Shown: positions 8,004-15,109, counted from the stretch's first letter. The stretch: 17,906 nucleotides of DNA from WGOA01 sp964429745 (GCA_964429745.1 CAYSDI010000072.1:1-17906), one strand, 5' to 3'. Numbers and translations: made by a program. Notes: generated by a model not told the origin, from the sequence alone.

Positions 8004-8118
8004 CACGGACGTGGCTATTGTGAGCAGCGGATTTGGGCGGTTCCGCCGCTACGGCAAAGCGTACAATGTCCCCTTAGCCGGCAGAGGCAGCGGCATCTGC
8101 AAAATTGGAATAGATTAG
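7996..8118 (+). pseudogene. Decayed N-terminal fragment of an FAD-dependent GMC-type oxidoreductase
   Basis: A frame opening with GTG at 7996, overlapping the stop of the preceding gene (8001-8003), reads FDTDVAIVSSGFG and later KAYNVPLAGRG, ending at a TAG after 40 codons. This strongly resembles the start of GMC/cholesterol-oxidase-like flavoproteins (roughly FDVAIVGSGFGGSxxALRLAEKGYxVLxLExG), that is, a beta-alpha-beta FAD-binding fold. Two glycines of GxGxxG are replaced (S and R). Dropping one base near 8036 restores GGSAA after GFG, so a one-base insertion plus internal loss is a good explanation. Nothing of the remaining roughly 500 residues exists before the next gene at 8182. I am fairly sure it is a relic; the exact subfamily is inferred. 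Confidence 0.45.
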
Positions 8119-8147
8119 CGGGGGTGGCGTTTGAGTCCCGAAGGGTG

Positions 8148-8155
8148 TAAATTTG
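8148..8155 (+). promoter_or_regulatory. Exact -7 element TAAATTTG upstream of the thioredoxin-like gene
   Basis: TAAATTTG fits TAnnTTTG perfectly and sits 26 nt before the ATG at 8182, leaving a leader of about 20 nt. A TTTG at 8130-8133 is present, but the 14-bp spacing is shorter than usual for a -33 element. Its location right behind the oxidoreductase relic and before the next gene supports use. Confidence 0.5.
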
Positions 8156-8181
8156 ATTAATTACAGCCAGGCAGTTTCCTG

Positions 8182-8979
8182 ATGTTTTCATTTTTTTACA
8201 TGCGTTCCACCATCGCCAATTTATCGCTCGTCCTTGGCCTGTTTTTTAGCGTCGGCCTTTCGGCTCAATTTGTTTACACAGCCGGAAGTGCGCCAGAAAT
8301 GTTGCCGGTCCAAGAGGGCCCTTCCACCGAAACAACGGTGCAGGCTGACAGCGCCAATGCCATCCGTCCCTACAAACTGGGCGAAGCCGTGGAGGACTTT
8401 CGGCTGCAAAACATCGATGGCCGCTTTGTTTCGCTGAGTGACTACCCGAATGCCAAGGGCTTTATCGTCGTGTTCACCTGCAACAACTGCCCTTGCGCCG
8501 GTGACTACCAGGAGCGACTGGTTTGGATGACCCGCAAGTACGACCCGCAGGGCTATCCTTTACTGGCCATCAACGCCAACAAAGCCGACCGGAAATTTGG
8601 CGAAAGCCTGAAAGACATGCAGGCCCGTGCAGACACCGCCGGTTTTAACTTCCCCTACTTGTACGACGAAACCCAGGCAGTGGCCCGGCGCTACGGGGCC
8701 AGCAAAACACCGGAGGCCTTTGTTCTTGTGCGTGACACATCGCAATATGGTATGTACCGCTTGTTGTACAGCGGCGCCATTGACGACAAACCCTCCGACC
8801 AGCGCAAAATCAAGCGCTTTTACATCGGCGAGGCTATTGCCATGCACCAGGAAGGCTATGCACCCGCCTTGGCGCGGGTAGAGCCCATGGGGTGCACCAT
8901 CGAAGGTGTTGGCATTCAAGGCAAGTTTTGCCCCATGGAGGCGCTGGAGAACAAAGTAAAATCGACCCTTGGTCAGTAG
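8182..8979 (+). CDS. Exported thioredoxin-fold (AhpC/TSA-like redoxin) protein
   Basis: The 265-residue product has a signal peptide (hydrophobic core LSLVLGLFFSVGLSA, cleavage before QF, about residue 28), so it acts in the periplasm or is secreted. The redoxin domain starts near residue 65 (YKLGEAVEDFRLQNIDG). The active-site motif is VFTCNNCPCA, a CxxC at C100 and C103 with a third Cys at 105. The cis-Pro loop is SKTPEAF at 174-180. GCTIE at 237-241 supplies the conserved C-terminal cysteine seen in this branch, related to the FTCNHCPxA proteins of Bacteroidota. It is likely a thiol-disulfide oxidoreductase or peroxidase-like protein; no substrate is deducible. A second ATG at 8200 would also give a good signal peptide and is an alternative start. 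Confidence 0.9.
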   Translation: MFSFFYMRSTIANLSLVLGLFFSVGLSAQFVYTAGSAPEMLPVQEGPSTETTVQADSANAIRPYKLGEAVEDFRLQNIDGRFVSLSDYPNAKGFIVVFTCNNCPCAGDYQERLVWMTRKYDPQGYPLLAINANKADRKFGESLKDMQARADTAGFNFPYLYDETQAVARRYGASKTPEAFVLVRDTSQYGMYRLLYSGAIDDKPSDQRKIKRFYIGEAIAMHQEGYAPALARVEPMGCTIEGVGIQGKFCPMEALENKVKSTLGQ

Positions 8980-9234
8980 GGAGCAACCCAATAGTGAACC
9001 TCTCCGTTGGGAACCTCTAAAAAGGGAACTTTCTAACAGGGAGCCTCCGGAAACAGGNNNNNNNNNNNNNNNNNNNNNNNNNNNNNNNNNNNNNNNNNNN
9101 NNNNNNNNNNNNNNNNNNNNNNNNNNNNNNNNNNNNNNNNNNNNNNNNNNNNNNNNNCCTCCGGAAACAGGAAACCGCCCCCAGTTAACGAGGGCGGCTT
9201 CGGAGTTGGAGGTAGATGGTTAGTGAGCCTGGTG
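8980..9234. repeat. Convergent intergenic region with degenerate repeats and a 100-N assembly gap
   Basis: Degenerate direct repeats of 15-17 bp run from 9010 to 9056 (GGAACCTCTAAAAAG, GGAACTTTCTAACAG, GGAGCCTCCGGAAACAG). Exactly 100 N follow (9058-9157), and sequence resumes with the same CCTCCGGAAACAGG seen just before the gap. The true gap length is therefore unknown and is probably a tandem array of the last unit that the assembler could not resolve. No gene is supported; frames across the gap are artefacts. Confidence 0.8.
9175..9197 (-). terminator. Possible hairpin terminator of the DUF3300-like gene
   Basis: CCGCCC (9175-9180) and GGGCGG (9192-9197) pair around an 11-nt loop. Read on the minus strand it lies 38 nt past the stop at 9235 and is followed by TTTCC. 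It might serve both convergent genes. The T-tract is weak, so confidence is low. Confidence 0.35.
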
Positions 9235-11061
9235 TTACGGCCTTGAGCTGCCGCGCGAAGCATTTGTCGCCCCGGCGCTATTGGACGATCGGATAGCTGC
9301 ACTGATTCTGCTTGACGATTGGCTTTGAATTGAACTGCTGCTGCGCGGCTCGGCTTTGTTGCTGCTTCGGGGAGGGTTGGATACTCCCCCGCGAGGCGTG
9401 GAGGGTGCGGGCGCTGCCCGGTTAGGTGCGGGCGCTGCTCTAATAGGAGTAGGTGCTGACCGGTCGGGAGTAGGGGCAACCCGGCTTGGTTCGGGACTGC
9501 TCCAGGTTCCTTTGTGCAAGTCTTCCGGACGCGTCATGTGGCTGGGTTCAGCCTGCGGACGTTCGATCACGCGGTCCGGTGCAGCAGGTTGAGCATTAGG
9601 CCGAACCTCTGGTTGCGAAGGTCGTGGCGAGGATGGAGCGGGCTTTCCAAGAGTTGGTGCCGGTCTGATGGTCGGGTTTCGCTCGGGGTCTGCCGGGTTG
9701 GCACTCGCGTTAGCAGATGGTCGGGATACCTCCGGTTTTGCGGGAGTTGGGCGCACACCAGGCCGGTCAGGATCAACTGTCTGGGCGTTGGGAGCCTGAA
9801 TAGTCGGGTATTTTTTAGGGTTTTCCCGCAACAACTCGGTCCGGGTTTTCTGGCGGTCAGCCACGGCGTTCTGAGCCGCATAATCCATTTCCAACTTGCC
9901 GTAATCCCGGATCTTGTTCACGCGGCCATCTTGTACCTCCAACCAATCCTTGCCGGCGATGCCTTCGCTGCGCTGGATGAATTCGCGGGTGGGACCGTTA
10001 AGCGCTACCCCAGTGCGACGGTGATTGTTGTAATACGTAACACAACCGTTGGTGAGGTGAGGGTAGTAGTAGTGGCGGTATGGGTTGCCGTAGTACCAGC
10101 CCCAGAACGTATAGGTGGGCATGCCAAAGACGAACAGCGAGCCTCTAGGGCCGTAGTAAAAGCCCCAATCGTACCACCAAGGGTAAGGGTACCAACTGCG
10201 ATTAGGGCGCCAGTAGGGGTAGCCAAACCAGTATGGATATGGCTCATATACATAGCGCACCTCTACGCGTGTCGTACTTTCCTGCGGGGGAAGGGTGTAT
10301 TCTTCTTCAGACCAACCCTGTTCTTCGGCGTACATGGCCGCAGCCGATTCGAGCTCGGTGCGCATTTGCGGGTCGCTTTCCAATTGCGCCTGCCAGTCGG
10401 CCAATGCTTCTTTCTGTCGGGCGGCCGCTTCAATTGCCAGCGCATCCAGGTGCGCACTCACGCCTGCCGGGTCGCGGCTGTACAAGTCGCTCACCAGGAC
10501 CGTTAAGTTCAAGTGGCTGGTCAAAATTTCCAACACTTCCGGCATTCCGATCAGTTGATTAAAAGCGCCGCGCACGTCTGTTGGATAGGGGACTAGGAGG
10601 TCGTTGTACCCCTGTTCGGCTAATTTCTGGGTGCCATTGACTGCGGCAAGAACATTGAAGTTGCGCTGCCCCTGGTCCAGAATACTCGGTCGAATGGCCT
10701 CTTCGTATCCAGCGGCGATACGCTGCAATTCTGCGGCAGAGGGGCTCCCGGACCGGGTCATGGTCTCCACCAATCCGCTATAGCGCGTCAACTCCCAAAT
10801 AGCCTCCTGGTCCTGCTGATCCAGCGATTGCAAGGCGGCTTCAAAGTTGCCCTGCGATTCTTTTTGGAGGCGATCCAGACGGACCAAAAGTTCGGGTTTG
10901 GTACCGGCAACCAAAATGGACTGGCGAACATCGGCGGGATAAAGCACCAAGGCATCCAGGGCTTCCCGATCGGTTTCGTTGAGGTTGTCGGACCAGTCAT
11001 CCGAAGCCATGACGGCAGTGCTTATCAGCGCAGTCAGGCTTAAAAAAATCCACTTTTTCAT
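9235..11061 (-). CDS. Secreted DUF3300-like protein with Tyr/Trp-rich patch and disordered tail
   Basis: I chose the ATG at 11061 (608 residues) because it starts MKKWIFLSLTALISTAVMAS, a clean signal peptide. An upstream in-frame ATG at 11106 would bury it. The N-terminal half is helical. LVLYPADVRQSILVAGTKPE (38-57) fits the ALYPDxLLAQVLxAS-type repeat of DUF3300, and a second copy begins VPYPTDVRGAFNQLIGMPEV (157-176). Residues 270-333 are extraordinarily aromatic (YEPYPYWFGYPYW, YPYPWWYDWGFYYG, TFWGWYYG), as in DUF3300 and related envelope proteins. From about 412 to the end the tail is Pro/Arg/Ala/Ser-rich and surely disordered (repeats such as RAAPAPNRAAPAPS). The function of the family is unknown. 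It is a single minus-strand gene, convergent with the thioredoxin-like gene and divergent from the fibre-like gene. Confidence 0.85.
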   Translation of the reverse strand: MKKWIFLSLTALISTAVMASDDWSDNLNETDREALDALVLYPADVRQSILVAGTKPELLVRLDRLQKESQGNFEAALQSLDQQDQEAIWELTRYSGLVETMTRSGSPSAAELQRIAAGYEEAIRPSILDQGQRNFNVLAAVNGTQKLAEQGYNDLLVPYPTDVRGAFNQLIGMPEVLEILTSHLNLTVLVSDLYSRDPAGVSAHLDALAIEAAARQKEALADWQAQLESDPQMRTELESAAAMYAEEQGWSEEEYTLPPQESTTRVEVRYVYEPYPYWFGYPYWRPNRSWYPYPWWYDWGFYYGPRGSLFVFGMPTYTFWGWYYGNPYRHYYYPHLTNGCVTYYNNHRRTGVALNGPTREFIQRSEGIAGKDWLEVQDGRVNKIRDYGKLEMDYAAQNAVADRQKTRTELLRENPKKYPTIQAPNAQTVDPDRPGVRPTPAKPEVSRPSANASANPADPERNPTIRPAPTLGKPAPSSPRPSQPEVRPNAQPAAPDRVIERPQAEPSHMTRPEDLHKGTWSSPEPSRVAPTPDRSAPTPIRAAPAPNRAAPAPSTPRGGVSNPPRSSNKAEPRSSSSIQSQSSSRISAAIRSSNSAGATNASRGSSRP

Positions 11062-11238
11062 GATTGTCAGATGAGTTCCCGAAAGATTAGCCAAAAACCG
11101 GGCCAATTTAGATGCTCCCTATAAGCGGGCTTCCTGATTTAGGTCAGCGCTGGGCCAGGTCTCGTTTTTTTTTCCACACGGGCGAAATGGATTTGCGCTT
11201 TGGGCAAATGCGCGTTTAAACAGCAATAGACTTGCTCG
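11062..11238. promoter_or_regulatory. Divergent spacer between the DUF3300-like and fibre-like genes
   Basis: This spacer holds a T9 run (11165-11173), an inverted repeat ATTTGC/GCAAAT with a 7-nt loop (11191-11209), and the palindrome GTTTAAAC (11214-11221). TAGACTTG at 11227-11234, one base off TAnnTTTG, is 4 nt before the ATG at 11239. The inverted repeat between the two divergent starts is placed like an operator, but no regulator is identified. Confidence 0.35.
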
Positions 11239-12453
11239 ATGAAACGGATACTTCTCCCGGGCTGTGGACCAGGTCTTCGAGCCTTTGTGATGACCAGACC
11301 GATGGCGCTCCAGGTCTATGTTTTATTTGCCTCGGTTTTGGCGCTGGCGCGGCCAGTCTGGTCGCAAAACGTGGGCATCGGCCAACCGCTGCCGCAGGAA
11401 AAGCTCCACGTCAATGGAAACCTTCGCCTGGATGGCGATACGCTTATGGGCAACCAGAGCAGCCCGGCCACGGTGCTGCACTTGCTTTCCAACGGGGGCA
11501 TTTCGCTCAAACTCGACGCGAACGACGATGGGTCAGAGCGGTTCAGCGTCAAGAAAAGCGGTCCGGATTTGGGCAGTGTGGTTTTTGAAGTGACGGAAGC
11601 GGGCAACACCACCGCCGATGGTTTTGGAGATTTCAACGGCTATGGCCGCTTCAATGGAAACTTTACCCTTGCTGGCGATTCGCGCAAATTCTACACGGGC
11701 GAGAATTTTGATCTGGTAGCCAATGGAAGTGTAGAAATCTACCTGGACGCCAATGCCGATAATGCCAGTTCCGACTTTGGCATCCTCAACGATACCGGAG
11801 ATTTTCTTTTTTTATTAGAAGAAGACAAAAGTCCCACCGTATATCCCTTCGGTACACTGAGCGGCCAATCGGGGGGAATTCGCTTTCGCGAACTGGCTGC
11901 TGGAGGGTCCAGTTCCATTGGACTTCGCGCCCCGGATGGGCTTTCGGCCAATATCTGGCTGACCCTGCCCACCACCGATGGATTGCCTGGCCAGGTGCTT
12001 CAGACCGATGGTTCCGGTGTTTTGTCTTGGGTTAATCCGGCTTTTTTGAGGTCGGGGGAGGATGGTCGTGAAGGAGCAGCTCTCTGGAGTATGCGTGAAC
12101 TGTCGCTCAATGCCGGGGATTCCACGGGGGTGGCCTTATCAGCGGAAGGTCCTTGCTGGTTGGCTGCCCAGCATGTGGAGAGCGGGGGGGTGGGGGGCAT
12201 CAACACCAGTTGTGCGGTGCTCCCGGCTGAACCTGTTGGCGTCCGGGAAGCCAGTGCTGGTGGAGCCATTCCGGATGTGTCGCTTCGTGCTTGGGGCGCC
12301 GGGGAAACTGATTTTCCTACTGCAATCCGATCCTTGGACATGGATGAAACCAGAGCTATACCCGTAATTCGTCGCCCACCAGGTTGGTCGCTTTCCGGAA
12401 CCTGTCTCGGCGCTTGCACGCGTTTAGTCTGCCGCGCAGTCTGCGCGCCTTAA
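11239..12453 (+). CDS. Secreted fibre-like 'NVGIG' repeat protein
   Basis: The 404-residue frame has a hydrophobic export signal (VYVLFASVLALARPVWS, then QN near residue 43) after an unusually long n-region. ATGs at 11290 and 11302 would give a standard signal peptide and are good alternative starts. After cleavage it reads QNVGIGQPLPQEKLHVNGNL, the classic opening of Bacteroidota fibre/tail-like surface proteins. Beta-strand repeats with Asn/Asp/Gly turns follow, and it passes LPTTDGLPGQVLQTDGSGVL (about 252-271), which in relatives leads into the C-terminal domain. From about residue 276 on the sequence changes character and ends in a Cys-rich tail (GTCLGACTRLVCRAVCAP) with no recognisable domain. 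No S74 chaperone or T9SS sorting domain is visible. The G7 and G6 runs at 12184-12197 are possible sites for a frame error. Its stop overlaps that of sdpI by 4 nt. Confidence 0.7.
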   Translation: MKRILLPGCGPGLRAFVMTRPMALQVYVLFASVLALARPVWSQNVGIGQPLPQEKLHVNGNLRLDGDTLMGNQSSPATVLHLLSNGGISLKLDANDDGSERFSVKKSGPDLGSVVFEVTEAGNTTADGFGDFNGYGRFNGNFTLAGDSRKFYTGENFDLVANGSVEIYLDANADNASSDFGILNDTGDFLFLLEEDKSPTVYPFGTLSGQSGGIRFRELAAGGSSSIGLRAPDGLSANIWLTLPTTDGLPGQVLQTDGSGVLSWVNPAFLRSGEDGREGAALWSMRELSLNAGDSTGVALSAEGPCWLAAQHVESGGVGGINTSCAVLPAEPVGVREASAGGAIPDVSLRAWGAGETDFPTAIRSLDMDETRAIPVIRRPPGWSLSGTCLGACTRLVCRAVCAP

Positions 12454-13111
12454 GCGAGCTTGCGGCTAATGCTCCAACTGTAGGCCACTGGCGAAAAAGC
12501 CAAAAAGAGCATCCAAAGCAGCGAAACCGGCAATTGTGCAGCAGATGGAACCAGCAGCACCAGGGGTATGCCCAACAGCCCCCCCAACCCCCAAACGGTT
12601 CGGGTAAACCGCTGTGTTTTGTTGGCTAAGGCGGGATTGTTTCGCGTCCAGGGCGTGCGGATGGCCAGAGCATTGCCCTTGCCGTCTGCCGGAGTCAACA
12701 GCCCGAATCCCGCAAAAAGGACACACAGCGCTACGCCAAGCCCAAGGGCCGGGTCCAGACTTCCGGGGTTTTGCGTCGTGTAGACAATCCATGCGGCTAC
12801 TGCCGACAAACAAACTTGCATGAAGAGGCGCAACCGGTAAAAGGACCGCTGCCAATTCTCATCCTGACGCCTTTTTTCTTCCACCATGGGCAGCACCAAA
12901 AGGATAAAATATATGGGCAGGGCTACCATGATCACGGGAATCCAACTCTCTTTTTTAGGCCGTAACGATCCACTTCTCCAGCCAGGTTGTAGTGCATGGG
13001 AATGGTCTCCGGTAGGCTGGACCAAATACTGGCCAGGTAGGCTAATGGTGCCAGGACGAAGGCTAGAATAATCCCTTCAGAGATAATTCGGGGCACGTTT
13101 TGCGGCTTCAT
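12450..13111 (-). pseudogene. SdpI-family membrane protein broken by a one-base frameshift
   Basis: The gene starts at the ATG at 13111, which overlaps the oxygenase stop as ATGA. The first frame gives MKPQNVPRIISEGIILAFVL and then SLPETIPMHYNLAGEVDRYG, a clear DUF1648 domain (LPxxIPxHxNxxGexD). It then hits a stop after a run of six A on the minus strand (T6 at 12951-12956). From the same place the other frame continues seamlessly as KESWIPVIMVALPIYFILLV and further to LAIRTPWTRNNPALANKTQR, the SdpI signature (GxRTPWTxxNxxxWxKTHR-like). It then has two more membrane segments and ends SISRKLA. Adding one A to the run restores a normal 220-residue protein with about six membrane segments. SdpI proteins are polytopic membrane proteins, some giving toxin immunity. 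The break may be a real mutation, a slippage event, or a homopolymer sequencing error. A reader limited to the second frame would see only 12450-13025. Confidence 0.85.
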
Positions 13112-14253
13112 GGCCGATAGTTTTCTGAAACTGCGCCTGCTGTTTGCGAGAACGCCAGCACACTGGCAAGTTGACGATGGAATTGATGGACGCCTGCCTC
13201 CAGATCCGGGGAGAATCGCCCTCGGCGGTACAGGTGTGATTGCACGCCCCGCTGAACGGCATGCACGACCTCTTCGTCCTCGCGCTGCACCTCGTCGATG
13301 TTATAGGCTTGTTCCAAGAGGTCGGGTCTTGCTACAAAGGTCCGAAAGCGAACCAGGCAGCGATCTGGCCCTTGCGGTTCCACCAGATTGAGCGACAGGC
13401 CCCAGGGATAGAAGTTCAGCATCAGGTTGGGAAACAGGAAATAGTAGTAAGCAGCCACATTCGGTTCCCCATAGTCAAAGCAAAGTTCCCCGGGTTTAGC
13501 AATACCTGTTTGCAAGCTTCCATGGGCATAACATTCTGTACGGTATGCACTGAAATCCAACAATTTATTGAGGGCTGGGTGCACAAAGGGGATGTGAAAA
13601 CCCTCCAGGTAATTGTCGCAGTACAACCCCCAGTGAGCGCCAACGGGATAGTCAATATCCAGGTCAGGCCAAGGCTGGAGATCGTTTAAAAAGGCAGTGG
13701 GAATCCGATCCAAAACCGGTTGCATCCAGGTGTTAAAGTCAACAGCCAGGTGGTGGGTGGAAAGCAACCGCGCAAAGAGCAAACTCCCCAGTTTCTCCAG
13801 CGGCAATTCGGGCAGATCATCTTCGGGTTCCGGAAAGTTTAAAGCGTTCTCAAATCCAGGGGCATTTTTTAAGCAACCCTGCCGGTCGAAGGTTCGGCCG
13901 TGGTAACGGCAGCGAATACGCTCCCCCCGACATGGTTCGTGGAGCATGACATGCCCGCGGTGGGTGCAAACATTGGACAGGCATTTCCAGCCTTCGCCGT
14001 TTCTGCTGAGTAAAAGCGGTTCATTCAGGCTTTCGGGCAACAGCGTGAAGGGGAACCAATCTACCTGCTCCAAAGCAGCACCATGCCCAACATATTGCCA
14101 GGACGGAGCAAATCCATGCCGGAGAAGGAGGTCATATGCCTCTTTGCTTCGGTAAAATGAGGCTGGAAGGGTGTGGGCTTCTCGGATGTCCTGTTCTACA
14201 ACAGGATGGGGTGTGGCGGACAAACCAGGGGCAAAATTTAGGTTCAAGGGCAA
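13108..14253 (-). CDS. Rieske non-heme iron oxygenase, alpha subunit
   Basis: The 381-residue product is a ring-hydroxylating-type or choline/carnitine-monooxygenase-like oxygenase. The Rieske [2Fe-2S] centre is CTHRGH (C96, H98) and CRYHG (C115, H118), with the expected 16-residue spacing between C98-side and C115-side pairs. The mononuclear iron site is DNYLEGFHIPFVHP with H220 and H225. The third ligand is probably D326 in QREDEEVV, as in related quaternary-amine oxygenases. HLYRRGRFSPDLEAGVHQFH near the C-terminus is typical of this group. It needs an external reductase; none lies nearby. It is cytoplasmic, and the substrate cannot be named. The start is supported by AAAGGA just before the ATG. 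The next gene in the operon (sdpI) begins inside its stop codon (ATGA). Confidence 0.92.
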   Translation of the reverse strand: MPLNLNFAPGLSATPHPVVEQDIREAHTLPASFYRSKEAYDLLLRHGFAPSWQYVGHGAALEQVDWFPFTLLPESLNEPLLLSRNGEGWKCLSNVCTHRGHVMLHEPCRGERIRCRYHGRTFDRQGCLKNAPGFENALNFPEPEDDLPELPLEKLGSLLFARLLSTHHLAVDFNTWMQPVLDRIPTAFLNDLQPWPDLDIDYPVGAHWGLYCDNYLEGFHIPFVHPALNKLLDFSAYRTECYAHGSLQTGIAKPGELCFDYGEPNVAAYYYFLFPNLMLNFYPWGLSLNLVEPQGPDRCLVRFRTFVARPDLLEQAYNIDEVQREDEEVVHAVQRGVQSHLYRRGRFSPDLEAGVHQFHRQLASVLAFSQTAGAVSENYRP

Positions 14254-14273
14254 TGTTTCCTTTGTGTAACACC

Positions 14274-14303
14274 CAAATATACAGGCTGGCCAAAATCAGG
14301 CAA
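14274..14303 (-). promoter_or_regulatory. Bacteroidota promoter for the Rieske oxygenase/sdpI operon
   Basis: On the minus strand TTG (14303-14301), 19 bp, then TATATTTG (14281-14274) matches the -33/-7 layout with an exact TAnnTTTG. The ATG follows 20 nt later with an AAAGGA Shine-Dalgarno-like site in the short leader. This is the best complete promoter in the window. Confidence 0.6.
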
Positions 14304-14392
14304 GCATAAATTGGCCTTTCCTTTGGCCCTCAACCAATTATCTTGACCCTCTTGAGTTAGTATCTTAATTACTTGCAACTATAAACCTGTAT

Positions 14393-14434
14393 AAAGAATT
14401 GGGCCGACAGGATAATCCCGCCGGCCCATTCTTT
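14393..14434 (-). terminator. Intrinsic terminator between the two-TM protein gene and the oxygenase
   Basis: GGGCCG (14401-14406) pairs with CGGCCC (14422-14427), extended by AAAGAA/TTCTTT flanks, giving a long GC-core stem with AT-rich ends. The flanks supply T-rich tails on both strands, so it can act bidirectionally. It should end the transcript of the minus-strand gene that stops at 14531 and separates it from the oxygenase promoter. The rest of 14254-14530 shows only weak inverted repeats (AATTGG/CCAATT). Confidence 0.65.
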
Positions 14435-14530
14435 CCCATCTCTCAGAAGTATCGAAAATCCTGAGGTAAAACTATAGGGAGCGTTTTAGGCCGGGTTCAC
14501 TATTAATGGTGATTTTATCGGTAATGGTTT

Positions 14531-15052
14531 TTAGCGCCGTAATAACCCTGGATCGGCCCGATACAACTGCTCTTTTTGCAGGCTGTACCCAAAACTCGTG
14601 TGGGACAAGCTGTTCCGAAGCGCGTTCATAATGGCAATGCTCTCCTCCTCTGTAGCGCGCAAAGCGATGTGACTCTGCTTTTCGGTCCAGAAGAAGAGGG
14701 TGGTTGTCTGACGGACGTGGACACCGAAGGGTTGGATATCAACTTTGAGGTAGTAGATCCAAACCAGGTTTTCGGGCCTTTTGGTCAGCAGTTGCTCAAA
14801 ATCTTCACGGTTTGCGTCATACCTGAGGCGTTCCATACCAGCAAAGGCGATTGCGGCGATGAGGCCTCCTGCCAGAAACAGGTTGCCGCCTTCCCATAGG
14901 GTTTCCGGAAGGCTAAGTTGCCAGCCCAACCAGAAACCACAGCAAGCTGCCAAAAGCAGCGCAATCAGGACACTCCTGTTGCGGTTTTTGCGGAGCACTT
15001 GAAGAATCAGCGCCAAACCCTGATTCGAAACATGCCCGCCTTCCTCCTTCAT
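14531..15052 (-). CDS. Conserved hypothetical two-TM membrane protein
   Basis: The 173-residue product has two hydrophobic segments (about 27-48, VLIALLLAACCGFWLGW, and 57-72, NLFLAGGLIAAIAFAG). A soluble C-terminal domain follows and begins LTKRPENLVWIYYLKVDIQP. That domain has alternating strands (QTTTLFFWTEKQSHIALRA), then a helix, and ends SFGYSLQKEQLYRADPGLLR, with a regular, conserved-looking pattern. I recognise the style as a Bacteroidota conserved hypothetical but no named family. It may be a small PH-like domain on a membrane anchor, which is only a guess from the strand-helix order. A GGAGG lies inside the first codons rather than before the ATG, so the exact start is less sure. 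It is divergent from the SLC13 gene. Confidence 0.75.
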   Translation of the reverse strand: MKEEGGHVSNQGLALILQVLRKNRNRSVLIALLLAACCGFWLGWQLSLPETLWEGGNLFLAGGLIAAIAFAGMERLRYDANREDFEQLLTKRPENLVWIYYLKVDIQPFGVHVRQTTTLFFWTEKQSHIALRATEEESIAIMNALRNSLSHTSFGYSLQKEQLYRADPGLLRR

Positions 15053-15068
15053 TCTTATTAATTTTTTT

Positions 15069-15081
15069 GGTAATGTTTACC
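15069..15081. promoter_or_regulatory. GGTAA-TGT-TTACC palindrome between divergent genes
   Basis: Two 5-bp arms around TGT lie in the 61-bp spacer between the two-TM gene (-) and the SLC13 gene (+), which is the usual place for an operator. A second small repeat, GGGGAAGCCCC (15087-15097), lies next to it. No regulator is known. Confidence 0.3.
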
Positions 15082-15101
15082 GAGTAGGGGAAGCCCCTTC
15101 T

Positions 15102-15109
15102 TACCTTTC
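15102..15109 (+). promoter_or_regulatory. Near-consensus -7 element 4 nt before the SLC13 start
   Basis: TACCTTTC differs from TAnnTTTG only in the last base and ends four bases before the ATG at 15114. No Shine-Dalgarno sequence is present, so a leaderless transcript is plausible. It has the same geometry as upstream of the methyltransferase and fibre-like genes. Confidence 0.35.

Noticed and set aside
8969..9223. Open frame running through the N gap with repeats such as EPLKRELSNREPP
   Set aside because: It depends on 100 unknown bases and on intergenic repeats. It is not a believable protein, and the gap length is arbitrary.
9356..10506. Long plus-strand frames opposite the DUF3300-like gene
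   Set aside because: They are antisense shadows of a GC-rich repetitive gene. The minus-strand product has a signal peptide and a family resemblance, and these do not.
12062..12367. Alternative frame in the C-terminal third of the fibre-like gene
   Set aside because: I checked it as a frameshift continuation, but its composition (many Trp, Arg, Cys) is no more protein-like than the main frame.
14311..14341. AATTGG/CCAATT inverted repeat upstream of the oxygenase
   Set aside because: It has short arms and a long loop, which is expected by chance in AT-rich spacer. The nearby GC-core terminator and -33/-7 pair explain the region better.
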